In this document: positions 35,660 to 58,061 of the stretch, piece by piece
Numbering within the stretch: the stretch's first letter is position 1
How the letters are laid out: each line of letters starts with the position of its first letter
DNA from: Ecdyonurus torrentis
Taxonomy: Eukaryota > Arthropoda > Insecta > Ephemeroptera > Heptageniidae
Direction of reading: 5' to 3'
DNA: 64,000 nucleotides
NCBI GenBank assembly: GCA_949318235.1
Contig: OX439135.1
Location: forward strand, 24,083,050-24,147,049
The notes under the pieces: generated by a model
Told to the model about the DNA's origin: nothing
Database searches by the model: none
What the model saw: the letters and a program-made list of their open reading frames with translations, nothing else
Program-made: the position numbers and the translations under genes

Positions 35660-36291
35660 AATTAAGTAAAAGTACTAAATTTTTATTAAATATTATCAAA
35701 ATAACATTTTGTCATCACAAAAATGCAAATTGTAGTTCAAATTTTTACCGTTAATGCAGCTGTAATTAATGGCAGCACCGGCAGCACTTTTGATTTGTAT
35801 TTTCTTTTAATTTTAATATTTTGTGCTTAAATAATTACTTTTATTTGCTAATAACTTGTGAAAATAATAAATAAATATATTCAATTAATTTAATTTAATA
35901 AATAATTGCAAATAAACGTAAAAAATGAAATAAAAATAATCTCGGATGTGCTGCCATCTATTTTCGTTTCTGTGTACTAATAATTATTTATTTTGGTTTT
36001 GGTGAAGTCTGGTTAAATTTTCTGAAGTTTTGTGCACAATTTTTAATGTTTATCTAGAAATAAGAGAAGTAAATCGTATTTCTAATTTAAACTAATATTC
36101 ATAAAAATATTTTGAGCCTATAAATATTGTATTTAATTTGAATTTCGAAAGTAAAAACGAGAAAATCGTATGTCGAACTATCGATAGACAATATTTATGT
36201 TTTTGACATGGCCCTATAAATATTGCAATATTTATTGAAATATGACATAATATTAATATTATTTATATTCATTGCCTAGAAGATAATTAAA
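35660..36291. promoter_or_regulatory. Divergent promoter region of zinc-finger gene and SPG7
   Basis: 632 bp separate the two start codons, which face away from each other, and I see no MITE here. At 36179-36186 lies TATCGATA, the DRE octamer bound by DREF in Drosophila and common in housekeeping and divergent promoters. It sits 106 bp upstream of the SPG7 ATG. No clear TATA box was identified. The joint-control reading is inferred. Confidence 0.6.
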
Positions 36292-47251
<10,960 letters not shown>

Positions 47252-47312
47252 TATTGAAGTGTGACTGCTAGTGATTAGAGTAATTTGGAATATCTTTTGC
47301 ATGGAAATCATA

Positions 47313-47498
47313 TGCATGCAGATGACGTCATATTTAATACACTTGGAGGCCATACTGGAGTAGTGAATAACATTGCTAAGCATAGGACAAACTTCATTTA
47401 AGTCAATTTTCTTTGAGAAATTGGTTTAATTTTTTGTTATTTTTCTCACATACTTGAGATACTATAATATAACCTAGTATCAACATCAATGCTCTTAA
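47313..47498 (-). mobile_element. Family A MITE truncated by a family D insertion
   Basis: GCAGATGACGTCATATTTAATACACTTGG..TCAACATCAATGCTCTTAA; the remaining part of family A is missing after TTAA at 47495. It lies about 60 bp downstream of the SPG7 stop, so it is probably in the 3' UTR. Confidence 0.8.
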
Positions 47499-47888
47499 AT
47501 CCCTTGTCAACTTACTTTTTTTTATCACTTAGAATACTGTACTGGATTGATAATTACCATACCTTATTATCCATTAATTAGACACCAACACATTGATTTT
47601 TTATTTATTTTCATTTTGACGTTTATTTCACGTATCTGACGTCACAATGTACCACCGCCAATCACAGTCACCGCTCTGGTCACGTGATAAATTTAAGCCC
47701 CTCCCTCAAGTTCTTTACCTCTATCACAGCTCCATTGGTACATTGTGACGTCAGATGCGTGAAATAACCTTCAAAATGAAAATAAATACAAGATCAACAT
47801 GTTGGTATCTAATTCATGGATAATAAGGTATGGTAATTATCAATCTAGTATTCTAAATAATAAAAAAGTAAGTTGACAAGGGATTTAA
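47495..47888. mobile_element. Family D foldback MITE
   Basis: TTAAATCCCTTGTCAACTTAC to GTAAGTTGACAAGGGATTTAA, TTAA at both ends, TCTGACGTCACAATGTACC in each arm. The closest of the copies to a perfect palindrome. Confidence 0.92.
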
Positions 47889-47907
47889 AATCTAACTTTG
47901 ACTGTCA

Positions 47908-48200
47908 GTATAGGGTCTGTGTGTTCATGTTAAAATCAACACCATGTTGGATGACTCAATAACATGGGTGGCATAGGGAAATAACTCATTTTGCCAGTTT
48001 AAAACCACTAAGCAATATTTTTGAGAGCATTGATGTTGTTAATATGTTGAATTAGTATCTCGAGTATGTGAGAAAAATAACATATTTCCCAAAGAAAATT
48101 GGCTTAAATGAAGTTTGTCCTATGCTGAGCAATGTTATTCACTACTCCAGTATGGCCTCCAAGCTCATTAAATATGACGTCATCTGCCTACACCCTATAA
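47908..48200 (+). mobile_element. Family A MITE
   Basis: TATAGGGTCTGTGTGTTCATG to TATGACGTCATCTGCCTACACCCTATA. Confidence 0.88.
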
Positions 48201-48226
48201 CAATATGTTATCCATTATTTGCAAAC

Positions 48227-48756
48227 TAGAGCTGTAAAAAACTCGAAATTTTTTTAGCCCGGGCTGAAAATTTTTAGCCCGGTTTGACTTGCAACCCGGG
48301 TTTAGCTTGAAATCGAGCTTAAACTCAAAAAACGAGCCGAAGCTCGGAAAACTCAATATTTGAGCCGAAGTTTGAAAACGAGCTTTCAAGACTATGAAGA
48401 AAAAAGCTCAATTTTCAATATGAAAAAATGGTTTTTGAAGGATTGAAGTCATAAATAAAACAAAATAATTTTTAATAATACTTTAAACGGCTTATTTTTC
48501 ATGATAGAATATTAAAAACACAATTTTAAACACAAATTACAAACTTTTTTTTCTTTGCTTTCTTCGAAAATTGTTCTTTAGCTTGATTTATTTTCAAAAA
48601 CTCGTTTTTTCCACAAGTCATTCACTAGCTCATTTCGAAATGGCTCGTTTTTTGAGCTAAAAGCTCGAAATCCGGGTTGACCGTTTTAAAAAAAAACGAG
48701 CACCCGAAGATTTTGGCCTGGGCGGTTGCTCGAACAGGTTTAGATTTACAGCTCTA
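48227..48756. mobile_element. hAT-type MITE with AGCTCG-rich interior
   Basis: Inverted ends TAGAGCTGTAAA and TTTACAGCTCTA. Flanking 8-mers TTGCAAAC (48219-48226) and TTGCAGAC (48757-48764) differ at one base, fitting an aged hAT duplication. The interior repeats AGCCCGGGCT, GAGCTT, CTCGTTTTTTGAGC and CCGGGTT. 530 bp, non-coding. Confidence 0.8.
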
Positions 48757-49060
48757 TTGCAGACCCATGTAAAAGTGACCATTTTAGTTATTAAATATAT
48801 TATCAATCTCCCCCAAGTACTTCTTTTCTTTTTTTTTAACTCCTAGAATGCTTTAAATTGTACTTTGCATTTTATGACTAACAATTAACAGTAATTAATT
48901 AAAATGTCCAAAATATATGTATAAAAAACTGATATCCAATTTATGTTTGTTAATTTTGTTTTCTATTTAATAAAATATTGTAATTATATTAAAAAAGTTT
49001 TTTTTTAATGTAGTAAAAAATTCCACAAAATAAAAATTTAATAAAATAATCAAATAAAAT

Positions 49061-49385
49061 TAAAGAAAAGGATAGAATAACCAGCAAGAGCCTTACCACA
49101 GTAGAAGTTCTATGGAGAGGTCAAAGTCTCGCATGGCACAGTGTACAGTGTGCATGGCACAGAGTACAAGACAAGACCCTGCTTAGTGATGTGCTCGAGT
49201 AATTTTCTTCTTTGATTTGCTAATGTCATTAATATATGACAAAAGCTCTCAGTTATAAAATGAACTTTTTTATAACAAAAAACACTGTGCCACGCAAGAC
49301 TTCGACCTCTCCATAGAACTTCTACTGTGGTAAGGCCCTTGCTGGTTATTATATCCTTTTCTTTAATATTGATCCTAACCGCGAT
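49061..49385. mobile_element. Family H foldback MITE
   Basis: AAAGAAAAGGATAGAATAACC..AGAAGTTCTATGGAGAGG pairs with CCTCTCCATAGAACTTCT..TATATCCTTTTCTTT. Less symmetrical in its centre than the 32713 copy. Confidence 0.85.
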
Positions 49386-49789
49386 GGTTTTTTCCTTAAA
49401 TTGACAAATAAAATTAAATGATAAAATTATGACTTGACCAAAGGGAAATGAGAAAGTAACAATAAAAACAAATAAATGATAACATTATTAAATATTACAA
49501 AAAAAAAAATACTATTACATTTTATATAGGTACAGTACATATGTCAACATAATTACTAAAATAATTACTATTTTTATGAAAAAAAATTTCCCGTGAAGTT
49601 TGCAATTTTTTATTTTTGCAGCTATTTCATAAAGTCACTTTTCTGTGTGAAATGGACAAAATAATGTATATTATAGAAAATATTTTATTCTAATTTTATT
49701 ATGTACTTTTCACTTATTTAATACTAATTTTCGTTCCATTTTAAAGAAATTTTAATAATTATAATTTCTCAATTTTTGCCCCTAAAAAG

Positions 49790-49868
49790 TATCCTAAAAG
49801 TTATGTAACTTTTCATACAACACGGTATAGCAAGTTGCATAACATGAAATTGAAAAGGCGCTTCATAG
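49790..49868 (+). repeat. Lectin-associated downstream block, copy 1
   Basis: CATACAACACGGTATAGCAAG, TTGCATAACATG and AAAGGCGCTT. The shared core ACACGGTATAGCA recurs at 55520, 62879 (as GCACGGTATAACA) and 63930. It lies about 350 bp 3' of the lectin 1 stop. Confidence 0.75.
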
Positions 49869-50213
49869 TTTTTTTTTTTTTTTTTTTTTTAATCTACATT
49901 TTACTATAAAAAAATAAACCATATTTTGTCCTATTAAAATTATTAATTATTGCAATTAATTTTTAATTATTATTATTACTGAGTATTTTTTTTATTTACA
50001 GTTTAAACCATAATGGTTTTTTCTTTTCTTTTATTATTAATATTTTTTATCGGAAAAAAAAATATAATATTTTAATAACAAAAATTGACTAAACATTTTT
50101 ACCCGCATAAGAAAACATATCGATCTAAAATAATAACGTTGAAATTATATATTCCAGCTATAAAATAGTTTTTTATATATTATATAGATATATATGATTT
50201 ATAACGTAATACG

Positions 50214-51362
50214 TTAAGCACCTTCTGAAGAATCCTTGATAATATTTCCATTTTCACAAATAAAATACTGAGGATGAGTGCAATTACTATCATTCCATTT
50301 CCAAACACGGTATGGCATTCGATACAACGATACACAGTATTCTAGGCCACTGTTGCCACGATAACTTGGCTCATTGGGATGCCAGTTTTGATAGTGGAAT
50401 TGTTCTCCAGTAGAGCTCCACACAAAAGTTTTATTTTTGTAGACATCGATGCCCGATGTCCAGTAACCCGTGTAGGCGACATGACCTGGAATAAAATATC
50501 ATATAGGGTACGTGGTTTCTTTCATGTTAAAGTTGTCGCCATAAGTGAGTGAGCGCTATAAATAAACATATGGACCAGTATAGGGTGTGTACGCATGACG
50601 TCATTATGAATGCTTTTCGATGCTCTTCTTGAGCAATGAATAACATATTGCTCAGCATAGGACAAACGTAGGTTTTGGCTATTTTCTTTGGAAAATTAGC
50701 TATTTTTTGATCATTATTATTTTTCTTGCTTACTTGAGGTACTAATTCAACCTCTGTTAACAGCATCGATATGCTTTCAAAAATATTGCTAAGTATTTTT
50801 AAACTGACAAAATGTGCTATTTTCCTATACCGGCCAATGTTATTTAGTATACTCACCTATGGCGTTGACTTTAACATGAATGAAACCACCCTATAGGAAA
50901 ATGGTTAATTTTGCGAGTTTTATAAAAATACTTCGCAATATTTTTGAGAGCATTGATTCTGTTAACAGGTTGAATTAGTTTTTCAAGTATGCAAGAAAAA
51001 TAATAATAACCAAAGAAATCAGCCGCAAAAACTATACGTTTGTCCTATGCTGCGAGAAATGTTAATTTATTGCTCAAGAAAAAAAGAGCATCAAAAAGCA
51101 TTCAAAATGACGTCATGTGCACACACCCTATAGGATGTATGATAGTAAATGTGCATCAACGCCATATTGGGGATCAATAAACTACATTACTCAGCATAGG
51201 ACAAACTTCGTTTTTGTCTATTTTCTTTAGGAAATAATGCAAGTAGTGCTCTAAAAAATATTGCTTAGTATTTTTAAACTGCTAAAATAAGCCATTTTCA
51301 ATGCAGCCCATTTTATTGAGTGATCCAACATGGCGTTGACTTTAACATGCATGCAAACATCC

Positions 51363-51449
<87 letters not shown>

Positions 51450-53363
51450 TTACCAAGATCTAGAACTTCCGATACAAGAAAGTTGTGTTCTGCTTCGCTC
51501 TCGATGCTCACCAAAGACATGTCATATCTACTACAAAATTCACCTGCTTGGGACCATGTTACCTAAAATTAAAAGTATTATTATAAAAAAAAAATTAAAA
51601 AAAAAACTTCATTTGCGTTTTTATTATAAATAATTTTAAATTTTTTTTACTTGTGTATTTTCAATAATTTATTACATTTAATTAATTATAAACACCTCGC
51701 ACATCTTTGCGCTTTGTCGCCATGCTTGTGGTGCCTTATGCATTGTCCAGCATAGGGGAAATATCATTTTCTACTAATTTTTTACATGCATAGAAAGAGT
51801 TTATTTCAACTGCACAAATTTTATCTTATTCTTCAAGCTTTAAAAGCTAGAAATGATGCTTTGATTGAGCTTTGAAACTTCTTATTAAAAAATAAAAATG
51901 ACATTTTTTCTCTATGCTGGCCTATGTATTCCTGACCAACAATATGGCGGCTCTTAAATATGAGTGCAACCGGTCTATGTATAATGAATTTATTATATAG
52001 TAATAAATCCAACTATTTTTAGTTCACTTTTTATACAACGTAGTCGTTTTTAGTTATTTGTTGATAGTAAAATAACATAGTCCAAATTAAAATACAAATC
52101 CACCTCTAATCTGATTTTTGGTTCTTTACTGATTGTCTTTAAATTAATTTTTAAAAGTAAAATATAATTTTAATTCTATAAGAATAATTTTTTTCTATAT
52201 ATGCTTAAAGGCATAGAACACCTTGAACAAAAAAACATGTCTAATATCCTATACTAAATATTATTACATTGATTTGGCCGGAGTCATATTAATTTCTAAT
52301 TTATTTTCCATTCACAAAATAGCAGCTGCGGGTTTATGACGTCATAGCTCACTAGTCTACGAGCGTGAAAACAGGCGAGAAGTGACGTCATAAACCCGCA
52401 GCTGACATTTCGTGAATGGAAAATAAATTAGAAATCAATGACTCTGACCAAAATCAACGTTGATAATTCGGTATGTTAGGATATTATACATGGTTTTTGT
52501 TCAAGGTGTTCTATGCCTTTAATTTTATTTATATTTATCGTGCATGATTTTTACCTGTTTAAAATGATTGAAATAGTATAAATGTTCTCCAAAAGAAACA
52601 GTAGGTAGTTTGGAGTCACGCGGGTATCTTCCTGAAATTAAATAAATGTATACTAATCAAATATAAAGCCATAGACCACATAAAAAACATCATGATATTT
52701 TTAAATGAATAAAAACGAAATGGGATCTTCAAAACTGGTTGACAATTTTTACTAGAATGTTAATGTAGCCCCACGAGAGAACGTGAAAAATTGTAAAGTA
52801 TGCAATTTAAGTGACTATTCATGTTTATGACGTCAGAAACATGCAAAAATTAGTAAAAAAAAAAAAAAAAAATGTGCGGGTTGCATAAATTGAAATTTCT
52901 TATCATTTTGCTACGGAGCTACAGTTGGGTTTTGAGACAAATAACTAACGTTATTTATGTAAGTCCCCTAGTGTTTTGTGATATAAATGCTTATGTTTTT
53001 CTCTAGTCTATTTCCTTTGAGGAAAATATAAAACATCGCGGTTAGGTATGATAAATTTGATAGAAAATGCTAGGAGAAACCAGCAAGAGAGCCTTATATA
53101 TTATACCATAAGAAGTCCCATAGTTTGGTGACAAATTTTGCTAGCACAGATATAAAAACTATCTGTGCTAGTAAGATTTACAGCAAAATATATGGGACTC
53201 TCTTCACTATATGGTCCTATATCTTTTTCTTTCAAATTTATTTTTACTATATATATAGTAACTTTTGTATGCGCCGAACTTAAATGCAGTTTTAACGTTT
53301 AACTTTTTTTTTTTGTGATACTATAATTTAAATAATAAATAAATAAGTAAATAAATAAACAAA

Positions 53364-53442
<79 letters not shown>

Positions 53443-53443
53443 G

Positions 53444-53474
<31 letters not shown>

Positions 53475-53493
53475 AAATAAATAAATAAGTAAG

Positions 53494-53560
<67 letters not shown>

Positions 53561-53577
53561 GTAAATAAATAAACAAA

Positions 53578-53620
<43 letters not shown>

Positions 53621-53621
53621 G

Positions 53622-53696
<75 letters not shown>

Positions 53697-54027
53697 ATAC
53701 ATAAATGTATATAATAAAAAATATTAAGGCTTTTATAAAGACTTACTATTACTTACCATATAAAATCTGGATATTTCCTTCATCATTGCAAAGTACATTT
53801 TCCGTACACTGCTGAAAAGTCAACATACACCTGATTATAAGTACAAGTTTAAAAAAAAAAAAACTCTAATATATATCCAAAATTTAAAAAGTTTGATATG
53901 TTATGATTATGCTGTTAATGCTATATTTTTAAATCAGAATAATAAATGAATTAATAGTTCAGGATAAAATAATAAAATATATTCTTACCAATGCTATGAA
54001 AGTTGTTGCTAAAAGTAAACGCAGCAT
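50214..54027 (-). CDS. Secreted C-type lectin 1, five coding exons, 183 aa
   Basis: Coding exons on the minus strand: 54027-53989, 53811-53757, 52631-52555, 51562-51454, 50485-50214; all GT-AG and in frame. The signal peptide is MLRLLLATTFIAL (1-13). An N-terminal CTENVLC pair (15, 21) is followed by the C-type lectin domain: Cys67 (GEFC), FVWSS, NWHPNEPS with EPS at 132-134, Cys144, WND at 157-159, Cys162 and Cys170 (YFICE). The four canonical disulphide cysteines and the WND calcium motif are present, but the sugar-specificity triplet is EPS rather than EPN or QPD. Probably a secreted carbohydrate-binding protein, plausibly in immunity. It is a tandem paralogue of the gene at 56103-61282 with identical intron positions. 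Confidence 0.93.
50503..51134 (+). mobile_element. Family A MITE (outer copy of a self-nested pair) in lectin 1 intron 4
   Basis: Left part TATAGGGTACGTGG..GTCGCCATAAGTGAG..GACCAGTATA; resumes at GGAAAATGGTTAATTTTGCG and ends AATGACGTCATGTGCACACACCCTATA. Confidence 0.85.
50577..50898 (-). mobile_element. Family A MITE nested in family A
   Basis: TATAGGGTGTGTACGCATGACG to ATGAATGAAACCACCCTATA, inserted at the TA of the outer copy's CCAGTATAGGAAAA motif. Confidence 0.85.
51131..51366. mobile_element. Family A MITE, shortened copy
   Basis: TATAGGATGTATGATAG to GTTGACTTTAACATGCATGC..ATCCTATA. It lacks the CRE octamer (CATCAACGCCATATTGGGG instead) and abuts the previous copy through TATA. Confidence 0.75.
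51367..51446. repeat. (AT)n microsatellite beside lectin 1 exon 4 donor
   Basis: About 80 bp of AT, starting 7 nt into intron 4 from the donor at 51453. Confidence 0.95.
51692..51979 (-). mobile_element. Family A2 MITE in lectin 1 intron 3
   Basis: CGCACATCTTTGCGCTTTGTC..TTGTGGTGCC to GAGTGCAACCGGTCTATG. The left end is degenerate. Confidence 0.82.
52205..52522. mobile_element. Family C foldback MITE in lectin 1 intron 3
   Basis: TTAAAGGCATAGAACACC to GTGTTCTATGCCTTTAA; TGACGTCA in both arms (52336, 52383). Confidence 0.9.
52660..53022 (-). mobile_element. Family G element in lectin 1 intron 2
   Basis: AAAGCCATAGACCACATAAA, AATGGGATCTTCAAAACTGG, TATGACGTCAGAAACATGC and TTCTCTAGTCTATTTCCTTTG. 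It begins about 30 bp after the exon 3 acceptor boundary. Confidence 0.85.
53055..53235. mobile_element. H-like foldback element in lectin 1 intron 2
   Basis: GCTAGGAGAAACCAGCAAGAG, then an inverted repeat AAATTTTGCTAGCACAGATA / TATCTGTGCTAGTAAGATTT and GTCCCATA/TATGGGAC. Confidence 0.65.
53334..53706. repeat. (AAAT)n microsatellite of about 370 bp in lectin 1 intron 2
   Basis: AAAT units with scattered AAGT and AAAC variants. The long Leu/Phe/Ile/Tyr open frame on the minus strand is an artefact of the repeat. Confidence 0.97.
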
Positions 54028-54030
54028 CTT
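53989..54030 (-). promoter_or_regulatory. Lectin 1 translation start and signal-peptide exon
   Basis: Acceptor CTCTCCAG at 54031, then AAG and the ATG at 54027. The polypyrimidine tract of this acceptor is the (CT)n microsatellite. The exon has the same layout in lectin 2 (acceptor at 61286, AAGATGCTGCG). Confidence 0.8.
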
Positions 54031-54031
54031 C

Positions 54032-54032
<1 letters not shown>

Positions 54033-54085
<53 letters not shown>
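54033..54085. repeat. (AG)n microsatellite acting as polypyrimidine tract
   Basis: About 26 uninterrupted AG units; on the minus strand this is a CT tract ending exactly at the CAG acceptor of lectin 1 exon 1. Confidence 0.95.
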
Positions 54086-54088
<3 letters not shown>

Positions 54089-54170
54089 AGTTTTAATTTT
54101 CAGTGTATTTACAAATTAGTGCTTATTGGCGTTTTATGATTGAATGTAAACGAATTAGGTAAAAGATGTG

Positions 54171-54487
54171 TATAGGGTGTATGCATTCATGTTAAAGTCA
54201 ACGCCATGTTGGATCACTCAATAACATGAGTGGCATAGGAAAATAACTCATTTTGCCAAGTTTAAAAACACATTACAATATTTTTGAGAGCATTGATGTT
54301 GTAAATATGTTGAATTAGTATCTCAAGTATGTGAGAGAAATAACAATAACAAAAAATTAACCGCGATTTCCCTAATAAAATTGGCATAAATGAAGTTTGT
54401 CCTATGCTGAGCAATGTTATGCACTACTCCATCTAGTGTGGACTCCCAAGCGCAATAAATATGACGTCATCCGCATGCACCCTATAG
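54171..54487 (+). mobile_element. Family A MITE in lectin 1 5' intron
   Basis: TATAGGGTGTATGCATTCATG to ATGACGTCATCCGCATGCACCCTATA. The closing TATA is also the start of the next copy. Confidence 0.9.
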
Positions 54488-54798
54488 GGTGTATGCATTC
54501 ATGTTAAAAAAGTCAAACGCCATGTTGGATCAATAACATGTGCTGCATAGGAAGATAAAACATTTTGACAGTTTAAAAACACATTACAATATTTTTGAGA
54601 GCATTGATGTTGTAAATATGTTGAATTATAGTATCTCAAGTATGTGAGAAAAATAACAATAACAAGAAATTAAGAGATTTCTCAAAGAAAATTTTGGCTT
54701 AAACGAAGTTTGTCCTATGCTGAGCAATGTTATTCACTACTTTAGTATGGCCTCCAAGTGCATTAAATATTACGTCATGCATATACACCCTATATATA
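54484..54798 (+). mobile_element. Family A MITE in direct tandem with the previous copy
   Basis: TATAGGGTGTATGCATTCATG to ATTACGTCATGCATATACACCCTATA; its CRE octamer has lost one base (TTACGTCA). Confidence 0.9.
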
Positions 54799-54895
54799 GC
54801 ATGACAATTTAAATATATAAACGTGATTTATTCTATAAAGATTGCTATTTGTTTGTTTTTCATATATTAGCAAGTATAAAAGTTACATTACTTAC

Positions 54896-55045
54896 GTTTT
54901 GAAGCTGATGTTCAATATATATGAGGATTCATACAAAATAAATGAACTCTGTTTTCTTAACTTTTGTATTTGTTATTAAGTGCGATAGCGTGTTGTGTTA
55001 TCTATAGGTTAACACACTGAACTTTGACAGAGAAATGTCAGTGGT
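54896..55045 (-). promoter_or_regulatory. Lectin 1 predicted 5' UTR exon and promoter region
   Basis: A donor CAAAAC|GTAAGTAA ends at 54896 on the minus strand. Upstream, CTGTCAAAGTTC, TAGATAACA and ACGC..ATCGCA are shared with the same region of lectin 2 (61834-61995). This position, about 870 bp upstream of the ATG in both genes or somewhat less in lectin 2, suggests a non-coding first exon and conserved promoter. AGATAA is a GATA-factor type site. The start point is not determined. Confidence 0.55.
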
Positions 55046-55430
55046 TACAATTTTAAGATATATTCGATTTTCTGCGAAATAAATAATTAATAAATAAATT
55101 TTTTCTTTCTTTCTTTTTTTTTTTTTTTTTTTTTTTTAATATTTTTTTCTTTATTTTTATTCTTTTGAACACATCATTATATACACCAACAACAAAATAT
55201 CCGATAAATCAGAGGTTTTATTGTTATCTTTTTTTTTTTTTTTTTACATTATACGTGTATTTTTTATTTAAATTTAATGATAAAATAATGCTTTATTTTT
55301 ATAAAACAAAATAAAATAATTAACATAGTCACATTAAGTGATAGGTCAAAATTATTTATTTCATTTCGTATATAATATAATATTATGATAGGTTGGTATT
55401 TTGACTATTTTCAGACTGGTCATCTATATA

Positions 55431-55466
<36 letters not shown>

Positions 55467-55486
55467 CTAAAATGAATGTTTCCTAA
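55046..55486. other. Lectin intergenic stretch, AT-rich
   Basis: T runs at 55118-55138, 55230-55245 and 55438-55463; no gene or MITE recognised. Confidence 0.5.
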
Positions 55487-55562
55487 TATATGCAAATTTT
55501 CATACAACACGGTATAGCAAAAAAGGTACATAAAGAACAAATTAAAAAAATTTGCTTTTCAG
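55487..55562 (+). repeat. Lectin-associated downstream block, copy 2
   Basis: ATGCAAATTTTCATACAACAC then GGTATAGCA and TTTGCTTTTCAGC; about 540 bp 3' of the lectin 2 stop. Confidence 0.7.
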
Positions 55563-55756
55563 CTTTTTATTTTATTTTTTTATTTTTATTATTATCCATC
55601 AACAAGTATATATAAAATTTATACCATATTTTATCCTAGTAAAATTATTGCAATCTCGCGATTTTTTTAAGTTATTTATCGCTACTTTATTTCTAGTTAA
55701 AAAAAGTTATCCCTGATAAAGTTATAGCCTTGGTAAGACAGCTTTAGTTGTTTTTT

Positions 55757-55758
<2 letters not shown>

Positions 55759-55842
<84 letters not shown>
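55759..55842. repeat. (AT)n microsatellite
   Basis: About 84 bp; a long T run follows at 55919-55956, flanked by a duplicated phrase (TCCCTGATA..AAAGTTAT; GGTAAGACA) seen at 55710 and 55890. Confidence 0.95.
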
Positions 55843-55845
<3 letters not shown>

Positions 55846-55916
55846 CACTACTTTTTTGTAGTTAAAAAAAATAAAAAAACCTATCCCTGATATAAAAGTT
55901 ATCCCCCTGGTAAGAC

Positions 55917-55958
<42 letters not shown>

Positions 55959-56102
55959 CGCTACTTTTTTCTAGGTAAAAAAACAAATCATTCAAAAAAA
56001 AATCCCTGCTAAAATAGAGCTTTAGTTATGCACAATGTGGTATAAATAAAGATGGCTTTTAAATTATATAATTCAGCTCCTAAACCATTTTTACATAACA
56101 AA

Positions 56103-58027
56103 TTACTTATGATATACTATATTGACAACTTCCAAGGAATCCTTGATAACATTTCCCTCTTCACAAATAAAATATTGATGATGGGTGCACACACTGTCAT
56201 TCCATTTCCAAACACGACTTGGCATTCGATACAACAATACACAAGATTCTGGTCCACTATTGGCTGAAAAACTTGGCTCACCGTAATGCCAGTTTTGATA
56301 TTGGAATTGTTTTCCCGTAGAGCCCCACACGTAAGTTCCATTTTTGGAGAGATCGTTTCCTGATGTCCAGTAACCCATGTAGCTTTCTTGAACTGGAAGA
56401 AAATATCATATATGGGGCATCAGTATATAGGGTGTGCGCATGACGTCATTCTGAATGCTTTTCGATGCTCTTCATGCGCAATAAATGGCATATAGCTCAG
56501 TATAGGACAAACCTAGTTTTCGGCTATTTTCTTTGGTACACTCTAAAAATTGGTGCATTACTTTAGTTACGAATACTAACTTATTTAAGATATACACTTT
56601 TAAGTTATTATGAGTAGCTAAAATAATACATTTTAGCAAGTTATTAAAAATAGCTCATTTAAGTTGTTTTAAGTTTGTTAAAGGTGTTTTAAGCTATATA
56701 TTTTAAATTAAATTAGCTATTTTTAATAACTTAAATTCCTAAAATGCATTATTTTAGCTACTCATAATAACTTAAAAGTGTTTATCTTTTTAGCATTCGT
56801 AATTACTAAAGAAATGCACCAATTTTTAGAGTGTATATATATTAGCTATTTTTTTTTTTTGCTGTTATTATTTTTCTTGCATACTTGAAGTAATAATTCA
56901 ACCTGTTAACGCTCAGAGTGCTCTCAAATGCTCTCAAAAGTATTGCAAAGTATTTTTAAACTGGCAAAATGTGCCATTTTCCAATATTCTGCCCCATGTT
57001 ATTTAGCACTCACTTTTATGACGTCGACTTTAACATGAATGAAAACACTCTAACTCTATATGGTGTATGCATTCATGTTAAAGTTGACGTCATGTTGGAT
57101 CACTCAATAACATATATTGACCATAAATAGGGAAAGACTCATTTTGCTACACTTTAAAACTACTATATAAACATATATATCGCAACAACATTTTTGAGAA
57201 CATTAATGTTGTTAATAGGTTAAATTTTAGTATTTCAAATATGCCGAGAAAAATAATAATTATTATCAAAAATTTAACCAATATTCCCAAAGAAAAATAG
57301 GCAAAAACGAAGTTTGTCCTTATGCTGAGTATTGTGATTTATTACTTCAGTATGGCGTCCAAGCGCATTCAGTATGACGTCAAGTGCATAGAGTGCATAC
57401 ACTCTATAGGCACCCAATAAATACATAATAATGAAGAAAAAGAAGAGAAGAAAAAAAAAGTATTTTTATTTCATATTCTAAAAAAGACATTGTCTTGAAC
57501 ATGCGAATTTCTAATTTTTGAGTTCATTAAGTTTTTTTGATTTAATTTTTGAAAATTCAAAATGACGTCAAGGGTGACATTATATGCATGTAGGCAAATG
57601 AAAAGTTAATGACTAATTATGACTTTCAACAATTAATTAAAAATAGTTAATAATTAAATCAAAGGTTGGAAATGCAGAAATCTATCAATTTAGGGCTATA
57701 AAAAATTGAAGAATATATATATTTTTTAGTCAATAATAAAAAATAAAAAAATGAAAAAATAAAAAAACGCTATAAAATAATGTACGTGCTAAATACTTAT
57801 TATGATAAAAGTTCATAATTATTAAATACAACTTTTTCTCACCATGATCTTGAACTTCCGATACAAGGAAGTTGTGTTCTGCTTCACTCTCGATGCTCAC
57901 CAAAGACATATTAAATCTGCTACAAAATTCGCCTGCTTGGATCCATGTTACCTAAATAGATACTTTTTTATTAATAAAAAATAATAATAATAACTTTGTA
58001 AGAAAAAATTTTTTGATGTTAAATTTT

Positions 58028-58061
<34 letters not shown>

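Noticed and set aside
53328..53702. Long open frame of Leu/Phe/Ile/Tyr residues
   Set aside because: It is the translation of an (AAAT)n microsatellite inside a lectin intron, not a protein gene. The same applies to the frames over 1232-1432, 12421-12810 and 55756-55995.
53811..53826. Alternative acceptor of lectin 1 exon 2 at the upstream CAG
   Set aside because: Using the more distal AG adds residues absent from lectin 2 and shifts the frame relative to the signal-peptide exon. The TTTTCAG at 53812 joins in frame and matches lectin 2 exon size exactly.
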